From NCBI GenBank assembly GCA_024636675.1, contig JAGXGM010000067.1, positions 1-64,000 of the forward strand: a stretch of 64,000 nucleotides of DNA. The letters run 5' to 3'. Below, in pieces: positions 1-8,994 of the stretch. The DNA is from Hydrogenophilales bacterium. GTDB taxonomy: Bacteria > Pseudomonadota > Gammaproteobacteria > Burkholderiales > Thiobacillaceae. Within the stretch, counting starts at the first letter, position 1. Every line of letters begins with the position of its first letter. The position numbers and the translations under genes are program-made. Under the pieces are notes generated by a model that ran no database searches, was not told where the DNA came from, and was given only the letters and a program-made list of their open reading frames with translations.

Positions 1-99
1 GGACACGTGCTGCTCCTTGCCGCGGGTGTCGGTAAAGCGCAGGTCAGCGAATTTTACTTCGTTGTCCTGAATCATCTTGATCACGTGTAACGCATCCAT
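1..99 (-). CDS. glnA: Glutamine synthetase, N-terminal fragment (runs off window)
   Basis: Only the first 33 codons are inside the window. They read [17 protein letters not shown] followed by [16 protein letters not shown], the typical start of proteobacterial type I glutamine synthetase, which makes glutamine from glutamate, ammonia and ATP in the cytoplasm. The start at 99 is supported by a GAGGAG ribosome-binding site seven bases upstream. The upstream region carries a sigma-54 promoter and two NtrC-like sites with the classic glnA geometry, which supports the identification independently. The rest of the gene lies to the left of the window, so catalytic residues and the adenylylation tyrosine cannot be inspected. 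Confidence 0.93.
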   Translation of the reverse strand, partial: MDALHVIKMIQDNEVKFADLRFTDTRGKEQHVS

Positions 100-134
100 G
101 CTGAATCTCCTCAAACTGAAATAGACGAAATGAT

Positions 135-153
135 GGCCTCCCCACGGGAGGCC
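135..153 (-). promoter_or_regulatory. Hairpin in the glnA leader
   Basis: GGCCTCCC-CAC-GGGAGGCC forms a perfect 8-bp stem with a 3-base loop inside the predicted glnA 5' leader. No U-run follows it on the minus strand, so it is not a plain intrinsic terminator. It could be an mRNA-stability element; its function is unknown. Confidence 0.5.
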
Positions 154-184
154 GTAATTGATTTTTGAAAGCTATCTTGCACTT

Positions 185-200
185 AGCAGCAACCGTGCCA
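185..200 (-). promoter_or_regulatory. Sigma-54 (RpoN) promoter of glnA
   Basis: Read on the minus strand the site is TGGCACG-GTTG-CTGCT, against the consensus TGGCACG-N4-TTGCW, with one mismatch. The GG and GC elements are exactly 10 bases apart. The predicted transcription start is near 174, giving a leader of about 75 bases before the glnA ATG. The match plus the enhancer sites upstream make this a strong call; it has not been tested experimentally here. Confidence 0.85.
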
Positions 201-273
201 TGCGGAAAATCGGGCTTGAATCATTGTGCCACAAGGCCTATGCAGCGGATAGTGCCGTGCTCACTTTCATCCA

Positions 274-290
274 TGCACCAAAATCACGCA
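274..290. promoter_or_regulatory. NtrC-like enhancer site 1 for glnA
   Basis: The sequence TGCACCAAAATCACGCA resembles the NtrC dyad TGCACC-N5-GGTGCA, with one strong half-site and one weaker half-site. Its centre (282) lies about 108 bases upstream of the predicted sigma-54 start point, the position expected from the E. coli glnA enhancer. Confidence 0.7.
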
Positions 291-304
291 GCGTCATCAA
301 TTTA

Positions 305-321
305 CGCACTGCTTTGGTGCC
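305..321. promoter_or_regulatory. NtrC-like enhancer site 2 for glnA
   Basis: CGCACTGCTTTGGTGCC is a good NtrC-like dyad (GCAC...GGTGC). Its centre (313) lies 31 bases, or about three helical turns, beyond site 1 and about 139 bases upstream of the predicted glnA start. The pair reproduces the classic -108/-140 arrangement. Confidence 0.75.
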
Positions 322-375
322 AATTGTGCGGGACAGTGAATTTCATATAATGCATCAAGAATAAAGGAATCCGCC

Positions 376-831
376 ATGGGACGCATTACCGAGCTGCTCG
401 ACACCGCCCACACCCGCAGCCAGACGAATTCCTGGCCATTTGCAGGCGCCTTGCTGCCACATGAAGCGCGCGAATTGCTCCAAGTGGCCCCCGGGGCCCG
501 CATGATCGACGTGCGCTCGCGCGCGGAACTCGAATTGAACGGCGTCATCCCCGATGCGCTGCGTGTCGAATGGCAATTCTGGCCAGGCTGGGCGCTGAAT
601 CCCCATTTTCTGGTTCAACTTGCCCAGGCCACCGATCCGGAAGTCCTGCTGATCTTCATCTGCCGCACCGGCGCGCGCTCGCATCGCGCCGCGTCCGCCT
701 GCGCCGAAGCTGGACGCGGCAATTGCTACAACGTGCTGGAAGGCTTCGAAGGCGACCTCAACAAGGCCACCGGCCACCGCAACGAACTCAACGGCTGGAA
801 ATTCCGCGGCCTGCCCTGGACGCAGGCTTGA
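376..831 (+). CDS. Rhodanese-like domain protein
   Basis: A 151-residue single rhodanese-domain protein. The N-terminal half contains the LLPHEARELL and MIDVRSRAELELNG segments seen at the start of rhodanese domains. The active-site loop is C96-RTGAR, so the persulfide-carrying cysteine is present. The family moves sulfane sulfur between donors and acceptors; the physiological partner is not known. No signal peptide is visible, so it is probably cytoplasmic. An AAAGGA site precedes the ATG. The gene is divergent from glnA across the regulatory region and 66 bases upstream of aroE, so it may be co-transcribed with aroE. A role in sulfur metabolism is inferred only from the family. Confidence 0.82.
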   Translation: MGRITELLDTAHTRSQTNSWPFAGALLPHEARELLQVAPGARMIDVRSRAELELNGVIPDALRVEWQFWPGWALNPHFLVQLAQATDPEVLLIFICRTGARSHRAASACAEAGRGNCYNVLEGFEGDLNKATGHRNELNGWKFRGLPWTQA

Positions 832-882
832 GCCGCCCTGCCGCGGCTGAAAACAGAAAACCCGACGCATCTGCTTAGCCGC

Positions 883-888
883 TAGAAT
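883..888 (+). promoter_or_regulatory. Possible -10 element for aroE
   Basis: TAGAAT lies only ten bases before the aroE ATG, and no Shine-Dalgarno is visible. If used, it would give a near-leaderless transcript. No convincing -35 was seen. Confidence 0.3.
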
Positions 889-897
889 ACGGCCGCC

Positions 898-1749
898 ATG
901 ACCGACCGCTACGCCGTATTCGGGCACCCGATTGCCCACTCCAAATCCCCGCTGATCCACGTCGCCTTTGCCCGCCAGACCGGGCAGGCCATGACGTACG
1001 AGGCGATCCTTGCGCCGCTCGACGGCTTTGCCGACAGCGTGGCGCAGTTCATCGCGGCGGGCGGACGCGGCGCCAACGTCACCGTGCCGTTCAAGGAACA
1101 GGCGTTTGCGCTGGCGAACCGTCTCAGCCCGCGCGCCGAACACGCGGGGGCGGTGAACACGCTGGCGTTCGATGCCGACGGCATTTTCGGCGACAACACC
1201 GACGGCGCCGGACTGGTGGCCGACCTCGTCCGCAACCTGAACTGTGGAATCGCCGGCAAACGCATCCTGCTGGCGGGCGCCGGCGGCGCGGCACGCGGGG
1301 TGATCGGGCCGCTGCTCGACCAGCACCCCGCAGCGCTCGTCATCGCCAACCGCACCGTCAGCCGCGCCCAGGAACTCGCCGAACTGTTCGGCCACGGCAT
1401 CCGCGCATGCGGCTTCGATGGCCTCGATACGCCTTTCGACCTCGTCGTCAACGCCACCGCCGCCAGCCTGGCCGGCGAACTGCCGCCGCTGTCGCCGCGC
1501 CTGTTCACCGCCGACACCCTGGCCTACGACATGATGTACGGACGCGACACCCCCTTTCTCGCCTTCGCGCGCGCGCACGGCGCGGCCACCGCCGACGGCC
1601 TCGGCATGCTGGTCGAACAGGCGGCCGAAGCGTTTTATCTGTGGCGCGGCGTGCGCCCCGACACCGCCCCCGTCATCGCGGGTCTGCGCCAAGACCGCCT
1701 GGAAGGCGAGAGTCTGGCGGCGTCCCCCCTGCGGGGACTGCGCACGTGA
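898..1749 (+). CDS. aroE: Shikimate dehydrogenase (NADP+)
   Basis: A 283-residue AroE, which reduces 3-dehydroshikimate to shikimate in aromatic amino acid synthesis. Visible signatures are the N-terminal [10 protein letters not shown] substrate loop, [11 protein letters not shown] with catalytic K66, DNTDGAG with the partner aspartate, the nucleotide-binding GAGGAARG turn, the NRT motif typical of NADP-specific members, and the C-terminal [14 protein letters not shown]. The last ~15 residues extend beyond the usual end and are low in complexity. The stop overlaps the mtgA start by one base (TGATG), implying coupled translation. Confidence 0.96.
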   Translation: MTDRYAVFGHPIAHSKSPLIHVAFARQTGQAMTYEAILAPLDGFADSVAQFIAAGGRGANVTVPFKEQAFALANRLSPRAEHAGAVNTLAFDADGIFGDNTDGAGLVADLVRNLNCGIAGKRILLAGAGGAARGVIGPLLDQHPAALVIANRTVSRAQELAELFGHGIRACGFDGLDTPFDLVVNATAASLAGELPPLSPRLFTADTLAYDMMYGRDTPFLAFARAHGAATADGLGMLVEQAAEAFYLWRGVRPDTAPVIAGLRQDRLEGESLAASPLRGLRT

Positions 1750-2447
1750 TGCGGACCGTGTTTGGCTGGATCGGCAAGGGCATCGCCCTGGCGATCGCGC
1801 TGGTGCTGCTGTATCAGCTGTGGATCTTCGCGCATGTGCTGTGGTGGATCGACCACAACCCCACCTCCACCGCCTTCATGGCGGCCGGCCTGGTACGCCA
1901 GCAGGACAAGAACCCAGACGCCGAGCTGCGCCACAAATGGGTCCCCTACGACCGCATTTCCATCCACCTCAAGCGCGCCATCGTCGCCGCCGAGGACGGC
2001 AAATTCCTCACGCATGAAGGGTTCGACGTCGAAGGCATCCAGGCCGCCGTCGAAAAGAACCTGAAGAAAGGAAAACTCGTCGCCGGCGGCTCCACCATCA
2101 GCCAGCAGCTCGCCAAGAACCTGTTCCTGTCCGGCGAACGCAGCTTCATCCGCAAGGGCCAGGAAGCGGTCATCACCCTGATGATCGAAGCCACCTGGAG
2201 CAAGCGGCGCATCCTCGAGGTGTATCTGAACGTCATCGAGTGGGGCAACGGCATCTACGGCGCCGAAGCCGCCGCCCGCCGTTATTACAAAACCTCCGCC
2301 GCCAACCTCAACCGCGACCAGGCCGCCCGCATGGCCGCGATGGTGCCCAACCCGCGTCTGTACGAGCACAACCGCGGCTCGCGCACGTATCAGCGGCGTG
2401 TTGCGGTCATCAAGCGCTACATGGGTTATTCGCAGGTGCCGCGCTGA
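1749..2447 (+). CDS. mtgA: Monofunctional biosynthetic peptidoglycan transglycosylase
   Basis: A 232-residue family GT51 glycosyltransferase that polymerises lipid II into glycan strands at the inner membrane. There is one N-terminal membrane anchor (about residues 5-33). The conserved motifs are present: AAEDGKFLTHEGFD with the catalytic glutamate, GGSTISQQLAKNLF, RKGQEAVITLMIE and LEVYLNVIEWGNGIYGAEAA. There is no transpeptidase domain, which separates it from class A PBPs. The start was set at the ATG overlapping the aroE stop by one base; it gives the expected short cytoplasmic tail before the anchor. A longer upstream frame exists, but it lies inside aroE. Confidence 0.95.
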   Translation: MRTVFGWIGKGIALAIALVLLYQLWIFAHVLWWIDHNPTSTAFMAAGLVRQQDKNPDAELRHKWVPYDRISIHLKRAIVAAEDGKFLTHEGFDVEGIQAAVEKNLKKGKLVAGGSTISQQLAKNLFLSGERSFIRKGQEAVITLMIEATWSKRRILEVYLNVIEWGNGIYGAEAAARRYYKTSAANLNRDQAARMAAMVPNPRLYEHNRGSRTYQRRVAVIKRYMGYSQVPR

Positions 2448-2520
2448 GTCGAGTTGTTTTGCTGCCGTCCTGAATGAGTGAAGCGTGACGTGAAGACCTG
2501 TCACTAACCGGGAGCCCGAC

Positions 2521-2545
2521 CGTCTCTTGTTCGGCCATTCCGGTC
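2521..2545 (+). repeat. Left arm of inverted repeat flanking the accessory genes
   Basis: This 25-base segment (CGTCTC...TTCCGGTC) matches the reverse complement of 4671-4695 at 24 of 25 positions. The two arms bracket the two minus-strand genes between mtgA and mgtE. The arms are short and no transposase is present, so this may be a dispersed intergenic repeat rather than transposon ends. Confidence 0.75.
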
Positions 2546-2642
2546 ACCCGCAAGCAGCTACTGGCAGCGTCCGAATGTTGCAATTATGGACTGGCGCCGA
2601 ACTAGCAATACCAGCCAGGCGGATATCCACACATGGCTGGTA

Positions 2643-2681
2643 GGTTCGAGCCCTAGTTTGCTACCTGATCGGGCTCGAACC
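2643..2681. repeat. 11-bp inverted repeat resembling a tRNA T-arm
   Basis: GGTTCGAGCCC (2643-2653) and GGGCTCGAACC (2671-2681) are perfect inverted copies. The sequence resembles a tRNA T-loop, but no acceptor stem, anticodon arm or CCA end surrounds it. It lies just beyond the stop of the gene at 2704 and could form a hairpin at the end of that transcript; no U-run follows. Confidence 0.5.
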
Positions 2682-2703
2682 GGGGGCTGTAAATTGAAGT
2701 ACT

Positions 2704-3534
2704 TTATGCGCCAATGAACTCATGGAATGCCCTCGGTAATAATGCCTCGATCTCCGGATGAAGGTTGCCGGCGTATTCAAGGGCCTTCGTGACGCAGGCA
2801 AGAGCGAGGCCAACGGGTACAGTCATATTAACTGCGCCGTTTTCAGTATCGGCTTGATGGTACTGAAGGCTACTAAGCGCGTACGGCGTGGCGTGAGCGT
2901 ACTGCGATAGGTAGCGAAAAATCACATCATAGAGTTCGCGCGACATGCCCGCCCGCTCCCACACAGCATCGAGCGGATCAAGAATGTATTTATCCCCATT
3001 ATTGGCTATGTCCTTGGCCGCCTTTGGCGCGAGTTTTGCCATGAACGGATGGCCGAGCACCGCCTGATTGGTCGAATCCCAATCGGCGAGGGCGGCTCCA
3101 CACTCGCGCGCGACAGTTTCATTTCCCTGATCGGCTCGCCGAAGCAGATCCCATCGCTTGTAGACCGTGTGCCTTGCAAGCAGCAGCTGGCGAAATGCAC
3201 CTTCCTCGGACAGAGGATTTTCGATGGCGAAATAGAACAGTGACAGGAATGCCTCTTGAAGCGGGCGGCAGAGAGCAGCTAGCGCGGGGGCGTTCCACAG
3301 CATCGAACCATCTTGTCGCTTGGTGTGCAGCAAGTCCCGCATTGCCGTGGCGTAGAGCCAGATCAACCCCAAGAACGGCAGAGCGCGCCTCACCCCCTCA
3401 TCGTCAAGCTCTTCCGCACGGCGCACGATCAGTTCGAGTCCGCAGACACCGCCGTGCAGGAGATCGATGTCTGGTCCCAACCGCTGGAGGGCAGGAGATA
3501 CCGGGTCACTCGTTTCCACAGTGGAGTGAGTCAT
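2704..3534 (-). CDS. Hypothetical helical protein (accessory segment)
   Basis: A 276-residue protein I do not recognise with certainty. It is predicted mostly helical and has no signal peptide. A region near residues 85-120 (LQEAFLSLFYFAIENPL) is followed by a C-terminal YLSQYAHATPYALSSL segment. A conserved tyrosine/histidine next to helices recalls DUF5677-like proteins, but this is only a loose resemblance. The ribosome-binding site is weak. Its neighbour upstream on the same strand is a DUF4145-type gene, a family often found in defence and mobile contexts. Base composition is more even than in the flanking housekeeping genes, consistent with acquisition by transfer. Confidence 0.6.
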   Translation of the reverse strand: MTHSTVETSDPVSPALQRLGPDIDLLHGGVCGLELIVRRAEELDDEGVRRALPFLGLIWLYATAMRDLLHTKRQDGSMLWNAPALAALCRPLQEAFLSLFYFAIENPLSEEGAFRQLLLARHTVYKRWDLLRRADQGNETVARECGAALADWDSTNQAVLGHPFMAKLAPKAAKDIANNGDKYILDPLDAVWERAGMSRELYDVIFRYLSQYAHATPYALSSLQYHQADTENGAVNMTVPVGLALACVTKALEYAGNLHPEIEALLPRAFHEFIGA

Positions 3535-3574
3535 GACATGAGTGTGGGCTGAATATGGCGTAGGCGTTTAGTCA

Positions 3575-4402
3575 CTACTGCTCTGTGTCCAGCGCCTTCG
3601 CATTGCGCGCCTCAATGGCCTTACGCTTGCCCGGTGGGATCATCTCGTAGATCGCACTTCGCTGTCTCGGCCGTGTGATTCGATCCTCGACAATGAAATT
3701 GACGAGGCTGAAAAGGGCCATAGCGGTATCCCGATCGTCTCGCAGGTCTAGTTGCCCTGGATGCACTGCTTCATTGCCGATTACGCGCACCGTGTCGAGC
3801 GCCTGCTGCACCTCTTCGGGCAGCCCCTTGGAGACAAGATCAGCAATCCGTTTGTTGATATTGTCCCCACCAGCGCCGAGCTCAATGCATATTTTCTCGA
3901 CCGCCAGCCGTAACAAGGCCGCAGCCCCGCGAGGTGAGCGGTCGAGGATTGCTCTGGCTTCCTCGTAATCGCGCATCACATCTGCTGACAGATCGCCATT
4001 GGGGGCGGGGCCGGTCATTGTCGGCGGGTAGAGCAACCGGTCATGCAACCAGATGGAAAGTCGATTGCACGTGTGGCAACGACTTACGAAGACGTTCGCT
4101 AGACTCGGCGCGTTGTACAGGGCACCCGAGCTCTCACCTAGAAATGGCTCACCTAGCTGGAGGCGCCGGGCCAACTTGATAACGTGCTCGAGAGTCGTCC
4201 GCTCGCTTTCTTCTTTGGCAGCCGCCAATCTCGCCTCAAACGCCTCGATACGCTCTTCAGAGAAAATCGCCGGAACTGGATTTTCATCCGTGTATTTATT
4301 AACGCGCGCGTTGTACCAATATTGCGTCGCGTGAGCCCCGCAATGTGGGCAGGCGAACGATGTGAGATGGATCGATGGCGCGGGGACAGCGGCCTGGGTC
4401 AC
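3575..4402 (-). CDS. DUF4145-domain protein with N-terminal zinc ribbon
   Basis: With the chosen start this is 275 residues. Near the N-terminus is CPHCGAH, followed about 80 residues later by CHTCN, together a likely zinc-binding four-cysteine set. The C-terminal half (LSADVMRDYEEARAIL ... GAAALLRLAVEKIC ... NKRIADL ... VRVIGNEAVHPG) is the DUF4145 pattern seen in many restriction- or defence-associated proteins. The start was placed at GTG 4402 because AGGAG sits eight bases upstream. An in-frame GTG at 4507 would add 35 residues but lacks a good site. Forty bases separate it from the gene ending at 2704, so the two probably form one transcript. Biochemical function is unknown. Confidence 0.75.
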   Translation of the reverse strand: MTQAAVPAPSIHLTSFACPHCGAHATQYWYNARVNKYTDENPVPAIFSEERIEAFEARLAAAKEESERTTLEHVIKLARRLQLGEPFLGESSGALYNAPSLANVFVSRCHTCNRLSIWLHDRLLYPPTMTGPAPNGDLSADVMRDYEEARAILDRSPRGAAALLRLAVEKICIELGAGGDNINKRIADLVSKGLPEEVQQALDTVRVIGNEAVHPGQLDLRDDRDTAMALFSLVNFIVEDRITRPRQRSAIYEMIPPGKRKAIEARNAKALDTEQ

Positions 4403-4670
4403 GGTAAATCTCCTCTCATGTGTGTAGGCAACCGGGTAGAGAGTCGCGTCGGGGAGTTTAGCAAACACGCCCGCGTGCGTTCCGATCAGGAAATGGAAAA
4501 GTCCCACATCGCTGTGATCATCTTCGAATTTGACTCCTCGGCATAGGACCGAACCATCATGGAAATTTACTGTGAGCTGTTATGCCCGCTTTGGCTTGTC
4601 AGCCGCAAGAGCCGATTCATCTACTAGAAAGCAGACGTTCCTGTATGACTGGTTGTGGGAAGCCGCGACC

Positions 4671-4695
4671 GACCGGAATGGCCGAACATGAGACG
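4671..4695 (-). repeat. Right arm of inverted repeat flanking the accessory genes
   Basis: This is the reverse complement of 2521-2545 with one mismatch. The distance between the arms is about 2.1 kb and spans both accessory genes. Confidence 0.75.
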
Positions 4696-4834
4696 TCCGC
4701 CGCAAATCCCTGAAGTCCATTGCGGGTCGATTTGGCTTTGCGACCCGAAGAAATCCCCATCAGGGTAAGCCAGCTATTGGTCGACTTTGGCAGCATTTAG
4801 CCAAGCCGGGACACGCCGGCAAACCCTGGCGCGT

Positions 4835-4840
4835 TACAAT
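4835..4840 (+). promoter_or_regulatory. Possible -10 element for mgtE-msbA-ttcA
   Basis: TACAAT followed by C lies 26 bases before the mgtE ATG. It resembles the TAxAATC motif before other operons in this window. No clear -35 box is visible. Confidence 0.35.
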
Positions 4841-4866
4841 CGCGGGGCTTTTAGCCGACCCGCCCC

Positions 4867-6305
4867 ATGACCGAAAACCTCGAAAACCAGTCGCAGGACA
4901 ATCTCGAAACCAGCCTGGCGCAGGTGCAGAACCTGCTCGCCAAGATGCGGCTGGTGGAGGAGCTCGTCCATAAGCAGGGCGGGCCGCGGCAGGATCTGGT
5001 CGAGAACCTTGTGCACAAGCAGAATCTGGCGGAGTTGCAGCGCAAGCTGGAAGAGCTGCACCCGGCCGACGTGGCCTACATTCTGGAGGCGCTGCCGCTG
5101 GACGAGCGGCGGCTGGTGTGGGCCCAGGTCAAGTCCGAACGCGACGGCGAGATTCTGCTGGAGGTGTCCGACTCGGTTCGCGAATCGCTGATCGAGATGA
5201 TGGACAAGGCGGAGCTGCTGGCCGCCGCCGAATCGCTGGACACCGACGAGATCGCCGACATTGCGGCCGACCTGCCGCACGACGTGATCCAGGAACTGCT
5301 CACCAGCCTCGACGCGCAGAAACGCGCGCACCTGCAATCGGCGCTCGCCTACCCCGAGGACACGGTGGGGGCGCTGATGGATTTCGACATGGTGACGATC
5401 CGCGTCGATGTCACGCTGGAAGTCGCGCTGCGCTACCTGCGCCGGCTCGGGGAGCTGCCCGACCAGCTGGACAAGCTGTTTGTGGTGGACCGCGAGGACG
5501 CGATCATCGGGGTGCTGCCGTTAAAGCGCCTGCTGACGACCGACCCCGAGGTCTCGGTGGCGGCGGTGATGGTCGAGGACTTCATCAAGTTTCACCCCGA
5601 GGACGAGGCGCAGGAGGCGGCGCAGGCATTCGAGCGCTACGACCTGGTGATGGCGCCGGTGGTGGATGTGCAGGGGCGGCTGATGGGGCGGCTCACCGTC
5701 GACGCGGTGCTGGACTACATCCGCGAATCGGCCGACGCCGACATGCTGTCGATGGCCGGCCTGAAGGAAGAGGAAGACCTGTTCTCCACCGTGTGGCGCT
5801 CGGCGAAGAACCGCTGGATGTGGCTGTCGATCAACCTTGCCACCGCCTTCATCGCCTCGCGCGTGATCGGCGCCTTCGAGGGCAGCATCGAAAAGCTCGC
5901 CGCGCTGGCGGCGCTGATGCCGATCATCGCCGGCATCGGCGGCAACACCGGCAACCAGACCATCGCGTTGATCGTCCGCGGCCTCGCGCTGGGCCAGATC
6001 ACCCAGGCCAACGCGCGCCGCCTGGTGGTGAAGGAGCTCGGCGTCGCCCTGTTCAACGGCCTGCTGTGGGGTTCGGTAGTCGGCGTGTTCGCCTGGCTGC
6101 TGTACGACAACCTGGCGCTGGGCGGGGTGATGGCGCTGGCGATGCTGCTCAACCTGATCGTCGCGGCGCTGGCCGGCATTTTCATTCCGATGACGCTGGA
6201 ACGGATGAAGCGTGATCCCGCCGTCGGCTCGTCCGTTCTGCTGACCTTCACCACCGACAGCATGGGCTTCTTCATCTTCCTCGGGCTCGCCACTGTGCTG
6301 CTGCT

Positions 6306-6309
<4 letters not shown>
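4867..6309 (+). CDS. mgtE: Magnesium transporter MgtE
   Basis: A 480-residue MgtE-family Mg2+ channel. The N-terminal helical domain (to about residue 160) contains LHPADVAYILEALP and DEIADIAADLP. Two CBS domains follow (about 165-285, with the MAPVVDVQGRLMGRLT segment). The C-terminal membrane part has about five helices from residue 318. The pore-lining signature appears as GGNTGNQT near residue 357. In this family the N and CBS domains sense cytoplasmic Mg2+ and gate the channel. It is the first gene of an mgtE-msbA-ttcA run; its stop overlaps the msbA start by four bases (ATGA). Confidence 0.96.
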
Positions 6310-8044
<1,735 letters not shown>

Positions 8045-8048
<4 letters not shown>

Positions 8049-8797
8049 ACACGACAACGACAGGCTGGATCAAGCCGTCCCGCTCGCTCTCTACCGCCGC
8101 CGGCCGCGCCATCGGTGACTACCGCATGATCCGCGACGGCGACCGCATCCTGCTGGGCCTGTCGGGGGGCAAGGATTCGCTCTCCTTGCTGCACACGCTG
8201 CATCATCTGCAGCAGAAGGCGCCGGTGAAGTTCGAACTGCTGGCCTGCACCGTCGACCCGCAGTCCGACCAGTACGACCCGTCTCCGCTCACGCCTTACC
8301 TTGCCGGACTCGGCGTGCCCTACTTTCTGGAGTCGCAGCCGATCATGGTCGAGGCGCAGAAGACGCTGACCCGCGACTCCGATTCCTACTGCGCCTACTG
8401 CTCGCGCATGCGGCGCGGCATCCTCTATCGCGTCGCGCGCGAACAGAACTGCAACGTCGTCGCCATGGCCCACCATCTGGACGACCTCGCCGAGACGCTG
8501 ATGATGTCGATGCTGTTCGGCGGCAAGCTCAGAACCATGTCGCCGCACTATCTCAACGACGCCGGCGACCTGCGCATCATCCGGCCGTTTGCCTACGCGC
8601 GCGAACGCCAGACCCGTGCGTTTGCGGCTGATTCGGGCCTGCCGGTGATCTTCGAGAACTGCCCGGCGTGTTTCGCCAAGCCGCAGCAACGCTACGCCAT
8701 GAAGCAGATGCTGGCCGAGCAGGAGAAGACCCACCCGCGCATCTTCAACAGCCTGCTGACGGCGATGCGGCCACTGATGGGCGAACCGCCCGGCTGA
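8045..8797 (+). CDS. ttcA: tRNA 2-thiocytidine(32) synthetase TtcA
   Basis: A 250-residue PP-loop ATPase that thiolates cytidine 32 of some tRNAs. The PP-loop SGGKDS is at about residues 40-45. C116 and C119 (CAYC) and C206 (NCPAC) correspond to the cysteines that hold the [4Fe-4S] cluster in TtcA. HHLDDLAET is also typical. The protein is shorter than E. coli TtcA, mainly at the C-terminus, but no catalytic element appears to be missing. The start overlaps msbA by four bases. Confidence 0.94.
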
Positions 8798-8943
8798 CTT
8801 TCTGGACGTGCCCGTTCGGCGCGGCGGCTTGCAGCGTTTGCCTGGTATTCAAAGCGGTGCAATTCAGACCATGGACGTGGGCGCCACGGCTGCAAGCGTG
8901 CCAGACGAGGCAACCGGCGTTTCCGGCCGCAGTCATTTCCCCG

Positions 8944-8949
8944 TAGAAT
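8944..8949 (+). promoter_or_regulatory. Possible -10 element for the aminotransferase gene
   Basis: TAGAAT followed by C lies about 45 bases before the ATG at 8995, in the 197-base gap after ttcA. No strong -35 was seen. Confidence 0.3.
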
Positions 8950-8994
8950 CAACCTCTTGTTTTAATTGATAATTTCCATACAGAGAACAAGGTT

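Larger units (their letters stand above)
2448..2703. other. Non-coding segment, left edge of accessory region
   Basis: 256 bases after mtgA with no credible gene. They contain the left arm of a 25-bp inverted repeat (2521-2545) and a separate 11-bp inverted repeat (2643-2681). The composition is less GC-biased than in the flanking genes. Confidence 0.6.
4403..4866. other. Non-coding segment between accessory genes and mgtE
   Basis: 464 bases without a credible gene, apart from a possible N-terminal extension of the DUF4145 gene up to 4507. They hold the right arm of the 25-bp inverted repeat (4671-4695) and a TACAAT -10-like element at 4835-4840, followed by a short leader to the mgtE ATG. 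Confidence 0.6.

Noticed and set aside
355-1692. Long minus-strand open frame of 445 codons opposite the rhodanese gene and aroE
   Set aside because: It is antisense to two well-supported genes, is rich in arginine and glycine, has no family motifs, and arises from the high-GC codon pattern.
2639-2681. Possible tRNA gene
   Set aside because: Only a T-arm-like sequence is present; there are no acceptor, D or anticodon arms.
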